DNA of 64,000 bases from Agarophyton chilense (GCA_030374765.1 JARGXX010000088.1:1-64000); one strand, 5' to 3'; shown: positions 1-10,254, counted from the stretch's first letter. Translations and numbers: made by a program. The notes: generated from the letters alone by a model not told the origin.

Positions 1-790
1 AAAACCCCTAAACCCCTCCCCTAAACCCCTAAACCCCTAAACCCCTAAACCCCTAAACCCCTAAACCCCTTAAAGCCCTAAACCCCTAAACCCCTAAACC
101 CCTAAAACCCCTAAAACCCCTAAAACCCCTAAACCCCTTAAACCCCTAAACCCCTAAAACCCCTAAAACCCCTAAAACCCCTAAAACCCCTAAACCCCTA
201 AAACCCCTAAACCCCTAAAACCCCTAAACCCCTAAACCCCTAAACCCCTAAAACCCCTAAACCCCTAAACCCCTAAAACCCCTAAACCCCTAAACCCCTA
301 AACCCCTAAACCCTAAAAACCCCTAAAACCCCTAAACGCCCTAAACCCCTAAACCCTAAACCCCTAAACCCCTAAACCCCTAAACCCCTAAACCCCTAAA
401 CCCCTAAACCCCTAAAACCCCTAAAACCCCTAAAACCCCTAAACCCCTAAACCCCTAAACCCCTAAACCCCCTAAAACCCCTAAAACCCCTAAACCCCTA
501 AAACCCCTAAAACCCCTAAACCCCTAAACCCCTAAACCCCTAAAACCCCTAAACCCCTAAAACCCCTAAAACCCCTAAAACCCCTAAAACCCCTAAACCC
601 CTAAACCCCTAAACCCCTAAACCCCTAAACCCCTAAAACCCCTAAAAACCCTAAACGCCCTAAACCCCTAAAAACCCTAAACCCCTAAACCCCTAAAACC
701 CCTAAAACCCCTAAACCCCTAAAACCCCTAAACGCCCTAAAACCCCTAAACCCCTAAGCCCTAAACCCCTAAAACCCCTAAAACCCCTAA
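1..790. repeat. Telomere, tandem CCCCTAAA / CCCCTAAAA array
   Basis: Uninterrupted array of 8-bp CCCCTAAA and 9-bp CCCCTAAAA units, with a few irregular units (CCCTAAA, CGCCCTAAA, CCCCTTAAA). The C-rich strand runs 5' to 3' from the window start, as expected for the left physical end of a linear chromosome; the G-rich strand would be TTTAGGGG/TTTTAGGGG. The 8- and 9-mers are intermixed rather than in blocks, which suggests a telomerase template that allows slippage on A. Confidence 0.97.
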
Positions 791-1857
791 AAATGCTCTC
801 TACAAAACATAGAAAACACAAAAAACCTCGTTAAACACATTTCCCGGTTTCGCCTTCTCCTTCGAAAAACAAATTCCAAATTCCTAAAACCGCGTAAAAC
901 AATACGAAAACCGCACTTAAACCGAAAAACCACCCCTATAGTTATAGTAGAAAGAACCCGTACACAATGGTTTCCTGTACGAAAACGTAAACTCCCGTAG
1001 GCCCTGACCAATAGCTACTTTGTGGCGATGGCACTGTTGGACAAACCTTAACGTCATAAGACCCTACCTGGCATCGTTAAGCATACGTCATCCCTACCTC
1101 ACTAAACGCACTGCACGCGTCTTCTTTAGCTGAGAGTGTGGCGCCAGCACTCGCCTGACCTACTACTCACCACACTCAACCTACATTGAACTTGACAATA
1201 CCAACGAATATCGGCCCCCAGTGTTGCCGGATATGAAAACCATCCTAGAACCAAGCGCAAACGCACCTTTTCTAGCCGCGTCCACGACCCCAAAAACGCA
1301 CATACAAAACGCCTGACAATGTGCCAACTGCCTCCACGAAATCGCCACAGAACCAAGCGCAAACGCATACCCTAACCCTTTCTTTTGATAAAAATTTCGC
1401 ACATTATCCAGCTTATAACACAGCTCGACTGTGCAGCGGAGATGTGGCTGAAACCAAGCGCCTTTGAGTGCCACACTCGACGCACGCCTCCACGTTGTGT
1501 AGCAAAAATGTTACAATAAAGCATGTGCAAACGCAGGATTTGGCAGAAAGCCCATCGCGCGTAAAATTTATGATTTTTTCAAAAGCAAATATTGCGAAAA
1601 TGGGTGCTGCGCCCCAACATCTGGCAAGTCGCGCGCTACGTTACCCCAACGAAGCGCCTGAGCGCAATTAGCCACGATTTTTTGAGCGTGCCAATGTGTC
1701 ATACGCGCTCTCCAGCACAACGTTTTCCATCCAGGGGGTCAAAATCGCACATACGTCGAATGCAGCGCGTGGCGCTTGGTGTATGTAATTACCAAGCGCT
1801 ACTGACAACTGCGTTTTACCAAGCGCCAGCCCACACTTACAACCTGTAATATATATA
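791..1857. other. Subtelomeric non-coding stretch with dispersed ACCAAGCGC motif
   Basis: No credible gene. The nonamer ACCAAGCGC recurs near 1250, 1351, 1452, 1791 and 1818, and in inverted form near 1772. Two of the copies (about 1247-1266 and 1348-1367) extend to a longer shared core that includes CAAACGCA. Open frames here are short and lack family features. Confidence 0.6.
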
Positions 1858-2214
1858 GATTGTTTTCCTTACTGCAAATATAAAACCCCGTAATGGTGCA
1901 TCTTCCCCTAAACCCACCTCTTTTCTCAATGGACTGCAAGTCATTCAAACATTTTTCGGCATGCTAAAACGCCAATCATCACACTGTTTTTGTGTCCAAC
2001 TCGGTCCCTCTTCAGCACCCTTACACATCATTCACATCCAACACACTCTCCTCAGCCCTACTTGTGCGTGTCCACAGTTCGATGAATCACGAGCTAGTCA
2101 TCTGCCGTCTACCGCACACACGGCAAAGACCTTTTCTCAGATTGTAAAACCCCTCCCAAACACACCCAAATCCGAAGCTTTTCGAAAATTAGATCAGATC
2201 ATCTAGCGGCCACC

Positions 2215-2499
2215 ATGTTCAACTGTACACTTTGGATTTCTCTAAGATCCTCCATCACACGTCTTCGTACGTGTTTAGCCGCGTTACATGCCCGTGCAAC
2301 GTGTAGTCCAGTGCCCAGAGATGAGTTTGGTATGGCAACTGTCACAAGTTCATACACACCCGTGGTGTCTCAGACACCCGTTTTGTCTCAGACACCCGTT
2401 TTGTCTCAGACACCCGTTTTGTCTCGGACAACCTCCATTTGTGGCACCTTCTATTGCGCTTTTCTAGTCTCGATCAGACTTGCATTTGCGGTGTTCTGA
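2215..2499 (+). CDS. Possible small ORF in subtelomeric repeat (94 codons), doubtful
   Basis: Open frame with ATG in a strong GCGGCCACCATG context; the product would contain three SQTPVL repeats between hydrophobic ends. The counterpart in the second repeat copy (3073-3357) has the same length. Seven nucleotide differences between the two frames change six residues and none is synonymous, which argues against purifying selection. No family is recognised. It is listed because both copies stay open; it may be a chance frame. Confidence 0.2.
   Translation: MFNCTLWISLRSSITRLRTCLAALHARATCSPVPRDEFGMATVTSSYTPVVSQTPVLSQTPVLSQTPVLSRTTSICGTFYCAFLVSIRLAFAVF
2368..2427 (+). repeat. 18-bp tandem repeat in subtelomeric unit
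   Basis: Three perfect copies of TCTCAGACACCCGTTTTG plus a fourth partial copy. In the local open frame each unit would encode SQTPVL. The same array occurs in the second unit at 3226-3285. Confidence 0.9.
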
Positions 2500-2715
2500 G
2501 GCCTGCTATTCGCTAGATTTAATCAAAATACATGTCTGGCTGCTTGACCTGCGCCACAGCATAATTTTTACAATTTTTTGTCTGGCCGGCCCTGTTTTCA
2601 ACTCAGACACAGACATCAAAAAATTCATTGATTTTTCAGCATGCCAAAACACCAATATATTCAGGGGTTTAGAATTCAATGTTTTTTCAGCTTATTAAAA
2701 CACCATTATATTGAC

Positions 2716-3522
2716 GATTGTTTTCCTTACTGCAAATATAAAACCCCGTAATGGTGCATCTTCCCCTAAACCCACCTCTTTTGTTAAGGGACTGCAAGTC
2801 ATTCAAACATTTTTCGGCATGCTAAAACGCCAATCATCACACGGTTTTTGTGTCCAACTCGGTCCCTCTTCAGCACTCTTACACATCATTCACATCCAAC
2901 ACACTCTCCTCAGCCCTACTTGTGCGTGTCCACAGTTCGGTGAATCACGAGCTAGTCATCTGCCGTCTACCGCACACACGGCAAAGACCTTTTCTCAGAT
3001 TGTAAAACCCCTCCCAAACACACCCAAATCCGAAGCTTTTCGAAAGTTAGATCAAATCATCTAGCGGCCACCATGTTCAACTGTACACTTTGGATTTCTC
3101 TAAGATCCTCCCTCACACGTCTTTCTACGTGTTTAGCCGCGTTACAGGCCCGTGAAACGTGTAGTCCAGTGCCCAGAGATGAGTTTGGTATGGCAACTGT
3201 CACAAGTTCATACACACCCGTGGTGTCTCAGACACCCGTTTTGTCTCAGACACCCGTTTTGTCTCAGACACCCGTTTTGTCTCGGACAACCTCCATTTGT
3301 GGCACCTTCTATCGCGCTTTTCTAGTCTCGATCAGACTTGCATTTGCGGTGTACTGAGGCCTGCTATTCGGTAGATTTTATCAAAATACATGTCTGGCTG
3401 CTTGACCTGCGCCACAGCATAATTTTTACAATTTTTTGTCTGGCCGGCCCTGTTTTCAACTCAGACACAGACATCAAAAAATTCATTGATTTTTCAGCAT
3501 GCCAAAACACCAATATATTCAG
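2716..3522. repeat. Subtelomeric 807-bp repeat, copy 2
   Basis: Second copy of the unit at 1858-2664, offset by exactly 858 bp along its length. It holds the equivalent telomere-like CCCCTAAACCC (2763-2773) and the equivalent small open frame at 3073-3357. Confidence 0.92.
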
Positions 3523-3616
3523 CGTGTTCGTATTCAAACATTTTCTTTCTTAATGTATTTGAACTAAAGTGCGAAGTTTTCTTGGCGAAGGTTGTGTTCT
3601 GAACAAGTCCCTTGTT

Positions 3617-3781
3617 GAGGTAGCAAACATCTGTTACAGTGTTTGCTACCTCGCTTTTATGATAATCAAAAACATGCGAAAGAGAAGGTAGTACAATGAC
3701 GAGAGCATTTGTTATAATGCTCTCGTAAAATATACAAATACAAAACAATATATATCAAGAGTATGAATATCAAACTCTTGA
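3617..3781. repeat. Cluster of three perfect hairpins
   Basis: Three consecutive perfect inverted repeats: 3617-3629 with 3640-3652 (13-bp stem, 10-nt loop); 3699-3709 with 3716-3726 (11-bp stem, 6-nt loop); 3755-3762 with 3774-3781 (8-bp stem, 11-nt loop). They lie just beyond the 3' end of the minus-strand gene that ends at 3867, so they could belong to its 3' UTR. The rest of 3523-3866 shows nothing else. Confidence 0.8.
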
Positions 3782-3866
3782 ATACTACAAACAAAAAACT
3801 CACTGAGACGTTTATCTACTACTATGTAGTGGGACTTAAGAAGCTTCTGCTACTCAGATCATTAGA

Positions 3867-4931
3867 TTATAACCCCATTCGAATTGCTACAGCCAGTACT
3901 TTCTCTTCTATATGGGAACCGTATCTGGCTGCAAATGCTAAGAATGTCAACCCAGGTGTGTTCGATCGTATCCTGAGGCTTCGCTTGTACTTTGGGCTGT
4001 TCACGTAAGTCATGCGCCTACTACATCCCACCTTCAAACAGTATGAACTCATCATCATGGACCAACCTTGGTAGAGTATCATATGACCGGCAGTCGCACA
4101 ACTTTCGTGACGGTCACAGAAAACCTCGGCCGGATAGTGTCTTTTGTACAGCAATTCATTGGGATCCAACTCGAGCAGGAGTTTGGAAGCAATGCAAGCA
4201 TTTGCACTTTGAACTTGTGATTCCTCTTCTGCATCAGGAGAAGCTACTGGACCAGCTTCATCTGGAAAAAGAGCGGTAGGGGATGCCAAGTTAGGGGATG
4301 CCAAGATAGGGGATGCCAAGATAGGGGATGCCAAGATAGGGGATGCCAAGATAGGGGATGCCAAGATAGGGGATGCCAAGATAGGGGATGCCAAGATAGG
4401 GGATGCCAAGATAGAAGAGTTTGAGGAAATCTGAGTAGGTTCTTCTGACTGACTTGGATCGATTTCCGTTGAGTTATTGCGGATCAAGGAAGACATACAG
4501 AAAGATACTCCCGTGCGAGAGTTTGTTACACACATCCCTCCACTTTGACACATAGAATCATCATCACACAAATTAAAGTTCAGTAGAAACTGAGACTGAG
4601 ACAAATCCGTACAAAGACTCAAGTCCAGATCTAAAACACCATCTTGGAAAGCCTGAATAGCAGCAAGTGGTATTGGAACGCATGTTTCCCCTTCGCTACA
4701 AGAATCCTGTAGAACGCAAATCACATCGGTTTATGGGTTCGGAAGACACACACAATATTCACTGTCATCACTGCACTTCTGGAAAACCAGAAAGTCCGAT
4801 AAGTCAATGCAGCTTAATCTTGGGGCGCAATGGGAATTGTTTTGGCATCTTGCCAGAGATAGACCAGAAGCAAGAGAGTGTGTGAACTTTCCAAAGGCAA
4901 CCAAGAGAAATAGAATGGACCAAATTCTCAT
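3867..4931 (-). pseudogene. Secreted Cys-rich protein with ILASP repeats, broken by an in-frame stop
   Basis: Frame starts at ATG 4929-4931 (complement) with a clear signal peptide (MRIWSILFLLVAFGKFTHSL), followed by a Cys-rich segment with spacing like C-x5-C-x6-C and a C-V-C-L-P motif. A TAA at 4731-4733 interrupts the frame, which continues in the same phase with a matching Cys pattern (DSCSEGETC) and a second block (CDDDSMCQSGGMC). A linker of eight ILASP and one NLASP pentapeptides follows, then a C-terminal Cys region to 3867. The Cys spacing across the stop looks continuous, so the stop is best read as a nonsense mutation, readthrough or sequencing error. A 45-nt intron removing the stop (GTGTGTCTTCC to CTACAG, both phase 0) is formally possible but would delete conserved-looking cysteines. 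The family is unnamed; the role may be extracellular binding or matrix. Confidence 0.6.
4277..4411 (-). repeat. 15-bp tandem repeat coding for (I/N)LASP x9
   Basis: Nine near-perfect 15-bp units (plus strand GGGGATGCCAAGATA) inside the Cys-rich secreted gene. They encode eight ILASP and one NLASP. Only the unit at the 3' end of the gene deviates (TTA in place of ATA), so the array is homogenised. Confidence 0.92.
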
Positions 4932-4993
4932 TTTGTAGTAGACACGGAGAAGCTCGGAATTGTGGTGGAGTTCGTTGCGTGGCCGACAAATCG

Positions 4994-5000
4994 TTATATA
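4994..5000 (-). promoter_or_regulatory. TATA box (TATATAA) of the Cys-rich secreted gene
   Basis: TATATAA on the minus strand, 63-69 bp upstream of the chosen ATG. This placement supports the downstream Met at 4931 as start rather than the upstream Met of the longer open frame. Confidence 0.55.
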
Positions 5001-6929
5001 GATCTGAAATTGATTCTTGCGAAAAAAAGCTCTGACTCTTTTGCCAAGAATACATACCTTCTCCGCTGCGTCAAGAAGTGCTTGTCTCAATACCGAGTAA
5101 TCGATATACAGAATATAGCAATGGAAAAGAGGACTGTCAGCGCTTCCAAAAGCGCCCTCCTGATGCAACGGAGGCCAACCCTAGGTATCGCCATAACAAC
5201 CCCTTATTCCTCAGATGGTAAGGGTTACAACAAAGAGTATTCTACTACGCTGTTTCTGCGATTAGGTAATGTTGGCCTAGAGGGTATAGCACATTTAAGA
5301 TAGCCACAAATCTCCAACCAATTATTGCTTTTTTGCATTTTCAAAAACGTTTCTTGCAAATGATGTGTGTGGAAACGAGAGACTTATCTTCCAGATCCAC
5401 TATTCTTGCATTAATTGCAAAATAAGGACAGTAGAAACCGAACGCTTCCGCAACAGGAATGCAAAACAAAACAAAAATTGCAAATCACAAGTCGATCGCT
5501 AGACTGGATTCCTGAATAAATGCCAAAATTCTTCTCGAACAGTAAATGCAACAGTTGAGCGCCTAAAAGTCCAAGAAAAGTCAGAAAGATCAGCTTTTTC
5601 GACAACGGTGTCCCCTGGGGTGGAACTTCTTTGTGCAGGTATCACAGGAAGGGGTACAGTATAAAGTTTTCGGAACTAGTATCTGAATCGTAGAAAGATA
5701 GCAGTGGTAGCTGCATCAAAAGGTATCGGTCTCACCCATACTCGATCGGTCTCTTTAACCACTAGGTAACTGTGAGACTTGAATAGAGAACAAGCATAGA
5801 CAACGTAAGTACTTAACAACCGTTAGGCATTTGAACCAGGGTAGAACAAACCATAATAAGATTCAAGAACATGACAAATAATATACACGACCATTAAACA
5901 AATTACTTTGTAGAAACTTTCATCAAGATGCATCACGTTTCATAGGTACTGCCAGACAATGAGCGGAACCCAAAATGGCAACACAACGATCAGGTAAACC
6001 TAGGATGTGTTCACTATTTTTCGTCTCTTTCTGTGCGGTTGCACGTCTGGCTGCTGTGTGGTTGATCAGAATCAGAAATGGACCGTTTCATTGTTGATGA
6101 CATTCAGACTGTGATTGTACCTCTGTAATTGTTCTAGGTAGCACTGGAACCTCTTCAAACGCGATGACGAGAGGCCCGCCATATGGTTGACATTATACGC
6201 CATTGCACCTCAACATGGCTGCGCAGATACTATACACATCCTTCTTTAAGGGTTCGTCTGCGTACACGGTGCTGTTTGTGAAGGCAGGATATCTTCAGTA
6301 TGCCAACTATGTGAGAAATGCGCTGTAAAACAGTCGCGACACCATGGAAAGTAGAAAGATAGTGGATGGCCAACAAGTTAAAGCACCTACCTTATCATGC
6401 TGCTGTCGCTCCCAAGAAATAAGCAGCGCACTTTCAAATTTGCCACATATCAGTGAGCCCGTCCGTTGCAAATGAATAACAATCGCCACAGAACGGCATT
6501 CAGTAAGGGATACTCACCAAGCGGTGGTCGTTGCCATATTGCTGAAAAAATAAGGCGTTATGACAAACGGTGTATCACATAAAGAAAAAACTAACTTCTA
6601 TAATAGAACCCAAAGTCTGGGTACACAGTTTTATCGTTTTTGTCAAGAAAAGCTTTTTTGGCCATCGATCTTTATTTGCCATGATCACTGCTTTTTTTCT
6701 AAGCTCGTTTTCGCTTTAACACTGTTTCATATTTGACTGTAGAATACAGTTGTTGACTTTCAGGTTACTGTTGTTGAGGGCGGCCATAGGTTTAGAGAAA
6801 CTCGACACAAAGAAATGGAAAAGAGCTGATCCTCCAGGTAGTAATGTGTTCATGTTTTTCAGGAAAGAACGTGTTCTATTTGCAAAAACAATTTCAAATT
6901 ATCATAAGAGATCCGAACCGAACATGTCA
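5001..6929. other. Intergenic, no gene supported
   Basis: AT-rich stretch of about 1.9 kb. The only protein-like item is a minus-strand fragment near 5420-5630 with a hydrophobic segment (KKLIFLTFLGLLGAQLLHLL) that has no ATG start; it could be the remnant of a membrane-protein 3' end. Nothing else is recognised. Confidence 0.5.
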
Positions 6930-8528
6930 CTATACTTCTGCGAATGGTTTCGCTCTCATTCTTTTGTGGAACTCTGGGTGCCTCGTAACTGTGATGTCGT
7001 CCTCCCTTTCCCCAGGCTTAACCGACAGGTAGAATTGATCGAACCTCAGGGACTTGAATACCAGATTCGGCAGCTCGGTGCGTTCTACATCTTCCCGATC
7101 CACATATTCATCGACAATGGTTGCTTGCTGAAGTTCATGATACCATCTTCTACCAATGTTTTCTTCCCCGTATAATCTTAAGGGCAGCTTTAAAGACCTG
7201 GTGAGGCACTGAATTAGTAATTCCAATAAAAGTAGCACACATGGCCATGACAGTATCAAAATGACAGCCCAAATCTCAACAGATATCCGAGCTTGTTCAA
7301 CTTTCTTACCTTTGCTAATAACTCTAAATTCAGATGTGCTGCTGTCATTTGGCACATTTATACTGGTACAATGTTTGAAAATGGCGGCGTATTTCTGCAT
7401 TGAAAAGAAATCCCGATTGAATGTCATCCCCAGCAAGAAAGCGTACGGTAAAATTTGAAGAACACCGGTGGAGTTTACTACTCCTTTTCTAAAACTTCTG
7501 ATTTCTATACCGTGAGTAGTTGCTACTTTGACATCCCACGGTTCCTCCATTTTCTTCGCGTCTTGAGCAATCCATCCAGTTCCACTGATAAACAAAAAAT
7601 CTGTTTCTTTTTCAGATTCGGGATATGTATTCAAACAAAACAAAAACTGCACCTTCATTTGCCCTTCGCCTACACGTCCGAAAACGTTTCCATAGCAAGA
7701 AATATTAGTGTATGGAATCTTTTTCATGATCACTCCCGAGTTAAATATCCCAGGTTCATGGGTCTCCGTGTACGTATTAATGGTGAGCAAGTGTGAGGAA
7801 TTAGCCTCAAGAGTGATGATGGATTGCGTCTCATCTTTTGCTGCGTAAGAATTCCTTTTGAGGCTTGTAATAAATTCCGAACGTTTTAAATCAAGATTCT
7901 TTCCTGAATAAACTGCTTCACCTTGGGCCGAAATATTGTCGTCGGTGTCTATGCACCTTGGAAATATTGCTTCTGCCTCTGTTATCCAATATGGAGTGTA
8001 GACAGTGTATCTGTACGAAGAACGAAAGTTTCCTGCGAAATCAGTAGAGTTCATTACATCGAGCTTCACACATTCATCTCCCGCACGGGTCAGATACATT
8101 GAGTTGTCATGGTGCGCTATTTCGGCAAGATTGCATGCTGTCTGAGAAGCGCTTACAACATGGGCTTGTTCTGGAGCGCTGACCTCTCGCACGACCGTGT
8201 TCGTGGAAAACTCCAAAACGAGTTCTACGGCGTATGTTGAGATGGATAGGAGAATGAGGGCGAAGGAGAAAAGACTGATTTTGGAAAAGAGGAGGGAAAC
8301 AGTATTGAAACGATCACCAAAAGGTCTTGTCAGAGGAACAGAATGTCCTTTGTAAACACAGTAACTCCGATGTAAGGCTGTTAAACGGTTGATTGAATTC
8401 CTGACAATAACATCAATGAAGAAGAACACAATTATGTACTTGAGAACGTTAAAAAGGGAGAAAGGGACATTGATTTCCAACGCCATCGCGCTAAGGAAAA
8501 GTGCAAGACGAGTCCGACCAACGAACAA
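6930..8528 (-). CDS. Multi-pass membrane protein with large ectodomain, unknown family
   Basis: 532 codons, uninterrupted. Predicted membrane segments at about residues 24-42 (FNVLKYIIVFFFIDVIV), 80-105 (ISLFSFALILLSISTYAVEL) and 415-441 (VEIWAVILILSWPCVLLLLE). Between helices 2 and 3 lies an ectodomain of about 310 residues with six cysteines (132, 153, 192, 278, 298, 387) and several N-glycosylation sequons. The C-terminal tail of about 90 residues is charged and probably cytosolic. This topology suggests a surface receptor or adhesion protein, but no known domain is recognised. The start is uncertain: Met1, Met15 (8486) and an upstream hydrophobic frame from 8688 that could be spliced in are all candidates. 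It is divergently arranged with the phosphoesterase gene at 8905. Confidence 0.7.
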   Translation of the reverse strand: MFVGRTRLALFLSAMALEINVPFSLFNVLKYIIVFFFIDVIVRNSINRLTALHRSYCVYKGHSVPLTRPFGDRFNTVSLLFSKISLFSFALILLSISTYAVELVLEFSTNTVVREVSAPEQAHVVSASQTACNLAEIAHHDNSMYLTRAGDECVKLDVMNSTDFAGNFRSSYRYTVYTPYWITEAEAIFPRCIDTDDNISAQGEAVYSGKNLDLKRSEFITSLKRNSYAAKDETQSIITLEANSSHLLTINTYTETHEPGIFNSGVIMKKIPYTNISCYGNVFGRVGEGQMKVQFLFCLNTYPESEKETDFLFISGTGWIAQDAKKMEEPWDVKVATTHGIEIRSFRKGVVNSTGVLQILPYAFLLGMTFNRDFFSMQKYAAIFKHCTSINVPNDSSTSEFRVISKGKKVEQARISVEIWAVILILSWPCVLLLLELLIQCLTRSLKLPLRLYGEENIGRRWYHELQQATIVDEYVDREDVERTELPNLVFKSLRFDQFYLSVKPGEREDDITVTRHPEFHKRMRAKPFAEV

Positions 8529-8858
8529 CGAGAGGTACCTGCGAGGGTACGTCTTTTAAATTGAGATTGTAACTCGGATAACCGTAGACACCAAACGATA
8601 GGAAAAATTTAAGATAAAACCCAACAGAAAAGCAAAATAAATGAATACTTCCGATAGCAATGCTAGCTAGCATTGCTGTCTCCAACATGAAAACTTTTGT
8701 TTAGAGGAAGCGAATCGTTGTGCCACGCCCGTGTTGGATTTTCCAGAGAGGCGGCCCCCACCTGGCTCAAGTCAGTCATACTTACCATCATCATAACAGC
8801 AGCACTTTGCGTGCGCGTGCAGTTGCAGCTGCATACGTGAAACGCGCCGGCTAATCAA

Positions 8859-8866
8859 TATAAATA
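8859..8866 (+). promoter_or_regulatory. TATA box of the phosphoesterase gene
   Basis: TATAAATA starting 46 bp upstream of ATG 8905 and 79 bp upstream of ATG 8938. Transcription starting about 30 bp downstream would leave a very short leader for the first ATG and a normal one for the second. Confidence 0.6.
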
Positions 8867-8904
8867 GATGCACTTTTCTCTTTGGGGAGCAAGTTTCAAA
8901 TTCC

Positions 8905-10224
8905 ATGCCTGAAGATCCACGTCTTCGCTCTCCAAACATGTCTTGGAGATCTTTTATTCTGATCGCTTTCGCATTGATGGTCAATATCAATTCTCTCGCG
9001 GCTTTTGATTCATGTCGGGCTCCATATCCAGTGCTTCATCAAGGCAAGTGTTACGAACCATGTAATGCCGGCTATGAAGGGCAACTAGAAGTCTGCAAGC
9101 AACCTGGGCACGACTCATGCCGCTCTAAAAGCGGTGACCATACATCACTGTGCGAGAATCGTTCTTACATCCGAAATGGTGCAACTGATCCAGGTCCGTG
9201 TATTCCCTCAAGTTTTCGACGAAGTGTGGCAACCCCTCCTTCTTCCGAAGAATCTTTCACAATGCTGTTTCTCAATGACCCACAAGTCGTTTGGTGGCAA
9301 GACCCTCCTGGTGCTGAAGAATGCAAAGGGGATCCAATATGCAAGCAGAGAAAAGCCGAGCAGGAAGCCCTTCATCAAGTGCGTGCTATGAACTCCATTC
9401 AGGATTTAGGCACTTGGCCAGGTACAGAGCAAAGAATCACCAAACCCATTAGCGTCGTAATTAACGGGGACCTCACGCAGTACTTCCATCCTCGTGAGTT
9501 CGATTTGTTTGAGAAGTACTACGTTTCGGAAAGCAACTCTCCGCACAAGAACGTCTTGCGTTACCCGCTGTTTCTAGGACTTGGAAACCATGACTACGCT
9601 AATAATCTGAACGATTGCTGGTGGCCTCGGGGAGATTACCTGTTTCGTTCTTTCAACGGCTGCGCCCAGAGGTCAGTTGATTATATCCGCAGTATTCTTT
9701 CCTGTGATTTGTACAGCTTTTTCCCAGGATGTGCAGTCGAAAGCTTTGACAATCCAAGTTTGGCCTACTCGTGGAATCAAGGAAACTACCACTTTATCCA
9801 ACTACATAATTATCCAACGTATGAGGCCAGCTCTGTGGAAGTCTCGAAATCCATGGACTGGCTGAAAGGTGATCTGGAACGGGCTACACTCAAAGGGAAG
9901 AAGATCGTCATCAATCTCCACGATCTGGGTGATCACTTTCTTGAATCTGATCGACAAGTATTCTCAGATATGTTGGAAGATTCCTCGGTGGTGGCCATCT
10001 TTTGTGGTCACGTTATTAATGACAAAAACATTGGCTTTCAGAACTATTTTGGATCTGTTCCAGTGTTTCGAGGTGGCCATGGTGGAGAAAAGAATCGTAA
10101 CAGATTTTTGTTAGTGCAATTCGCCCGAAAATACCTGCGGGTTTTGGTCATTTCAAGCTTTGATGGGGTGCCAAGAATTGAGAACGGTAAAGACGGTATC
10201 ATGGACAAGACAATCCTGTTTTAG
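8905..10224 (+). CDS. Secreted calcineurin-like metallophosphoesterase
   Basis: 439 codons from ATG 8905; Met12 (8938) gives a cleaner signal peptide (MSWRSFILIAFALMVNINSL). A Cys-rich N-terminal part (Cys 37, 49, 53, 64, 72, 83, 99) precedes the catalytic domain from about residue 117. Metallophosphoesterase motifs are in order: NDPQ (124-127), NGDL (187-190), GNHD (227-230), NLHD (337-340) and CGHVIND (367-373). The first motif is of the D-P-Q type seen in some families of this fold. In the last motif the usual second His of G-H-x-H is replaced (G-H-V-I-N), so metal binding may be altered. The expected role is hydrolysis of phosphomonoesters or diesters outside the cell or in the secretory pathway; the substrate is unknown. 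The frame is intact. Confidence 0.85.
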   Translation: MPEDPRLRSPNMSWRSFILIAFALMVNINSLAAFDSCRAPYPVLHQGKCYEPCNAGYEGQLEVCKQPGHDSCRSKSGDHTSLCENRSYIRNGATDPGPCIPSSFRRSVATPPSSEESFTMLFLNDPQVVWWQDPPGAEECKGDPICKQRKAEQEALHQVRAMNSIQDLGTWPGTEQRITKPISVVINGDLTQYFHPREFDLFEKYYVSESNSPHKNVLRYPLFLGLGNHDYANNLNDCWWPRGDYLFRSFNGCAQRSVDYIRSILSCDLYSFFPGCAVESFDNPSLAYSWNQGNYHFIQLHNYPTYEASSVEVSKSMDWLKGDLERATLKGKKIVINLHDLGDHFLESDRQVFSDMLEDSSVVAIFCGHVINDKNIGFQNYFGSVPVFRGGHGGEKNRNRFLLVQFARKYLRVLVISSFDGVPRIENGKDGIMDKTILF

Positions 10225-10254
10225 CTGTGTAGATTCAGGCGCTTTCAGCCAAAA

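Larger units (their letters stand above)
1858..2664. repeat. Subtelomeric 807-bp repeat, copy 1
   Basis: Copy 1 of a tandem duplication; the second copy begins 858 bp later. The unit contains one telomere-like CCCCTAAACCC (1905-1915), a small open frame at 2215-2499 behind a GCGGCCACC context, and an internal 18-bp repeat. The copies differ by scattered substitutions only, so the duplication is fairly recent. The 51-bp spacer 2665-2715 resembles the end of the unit and looks like a degenerate third fragment. Confidence 0.92.
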
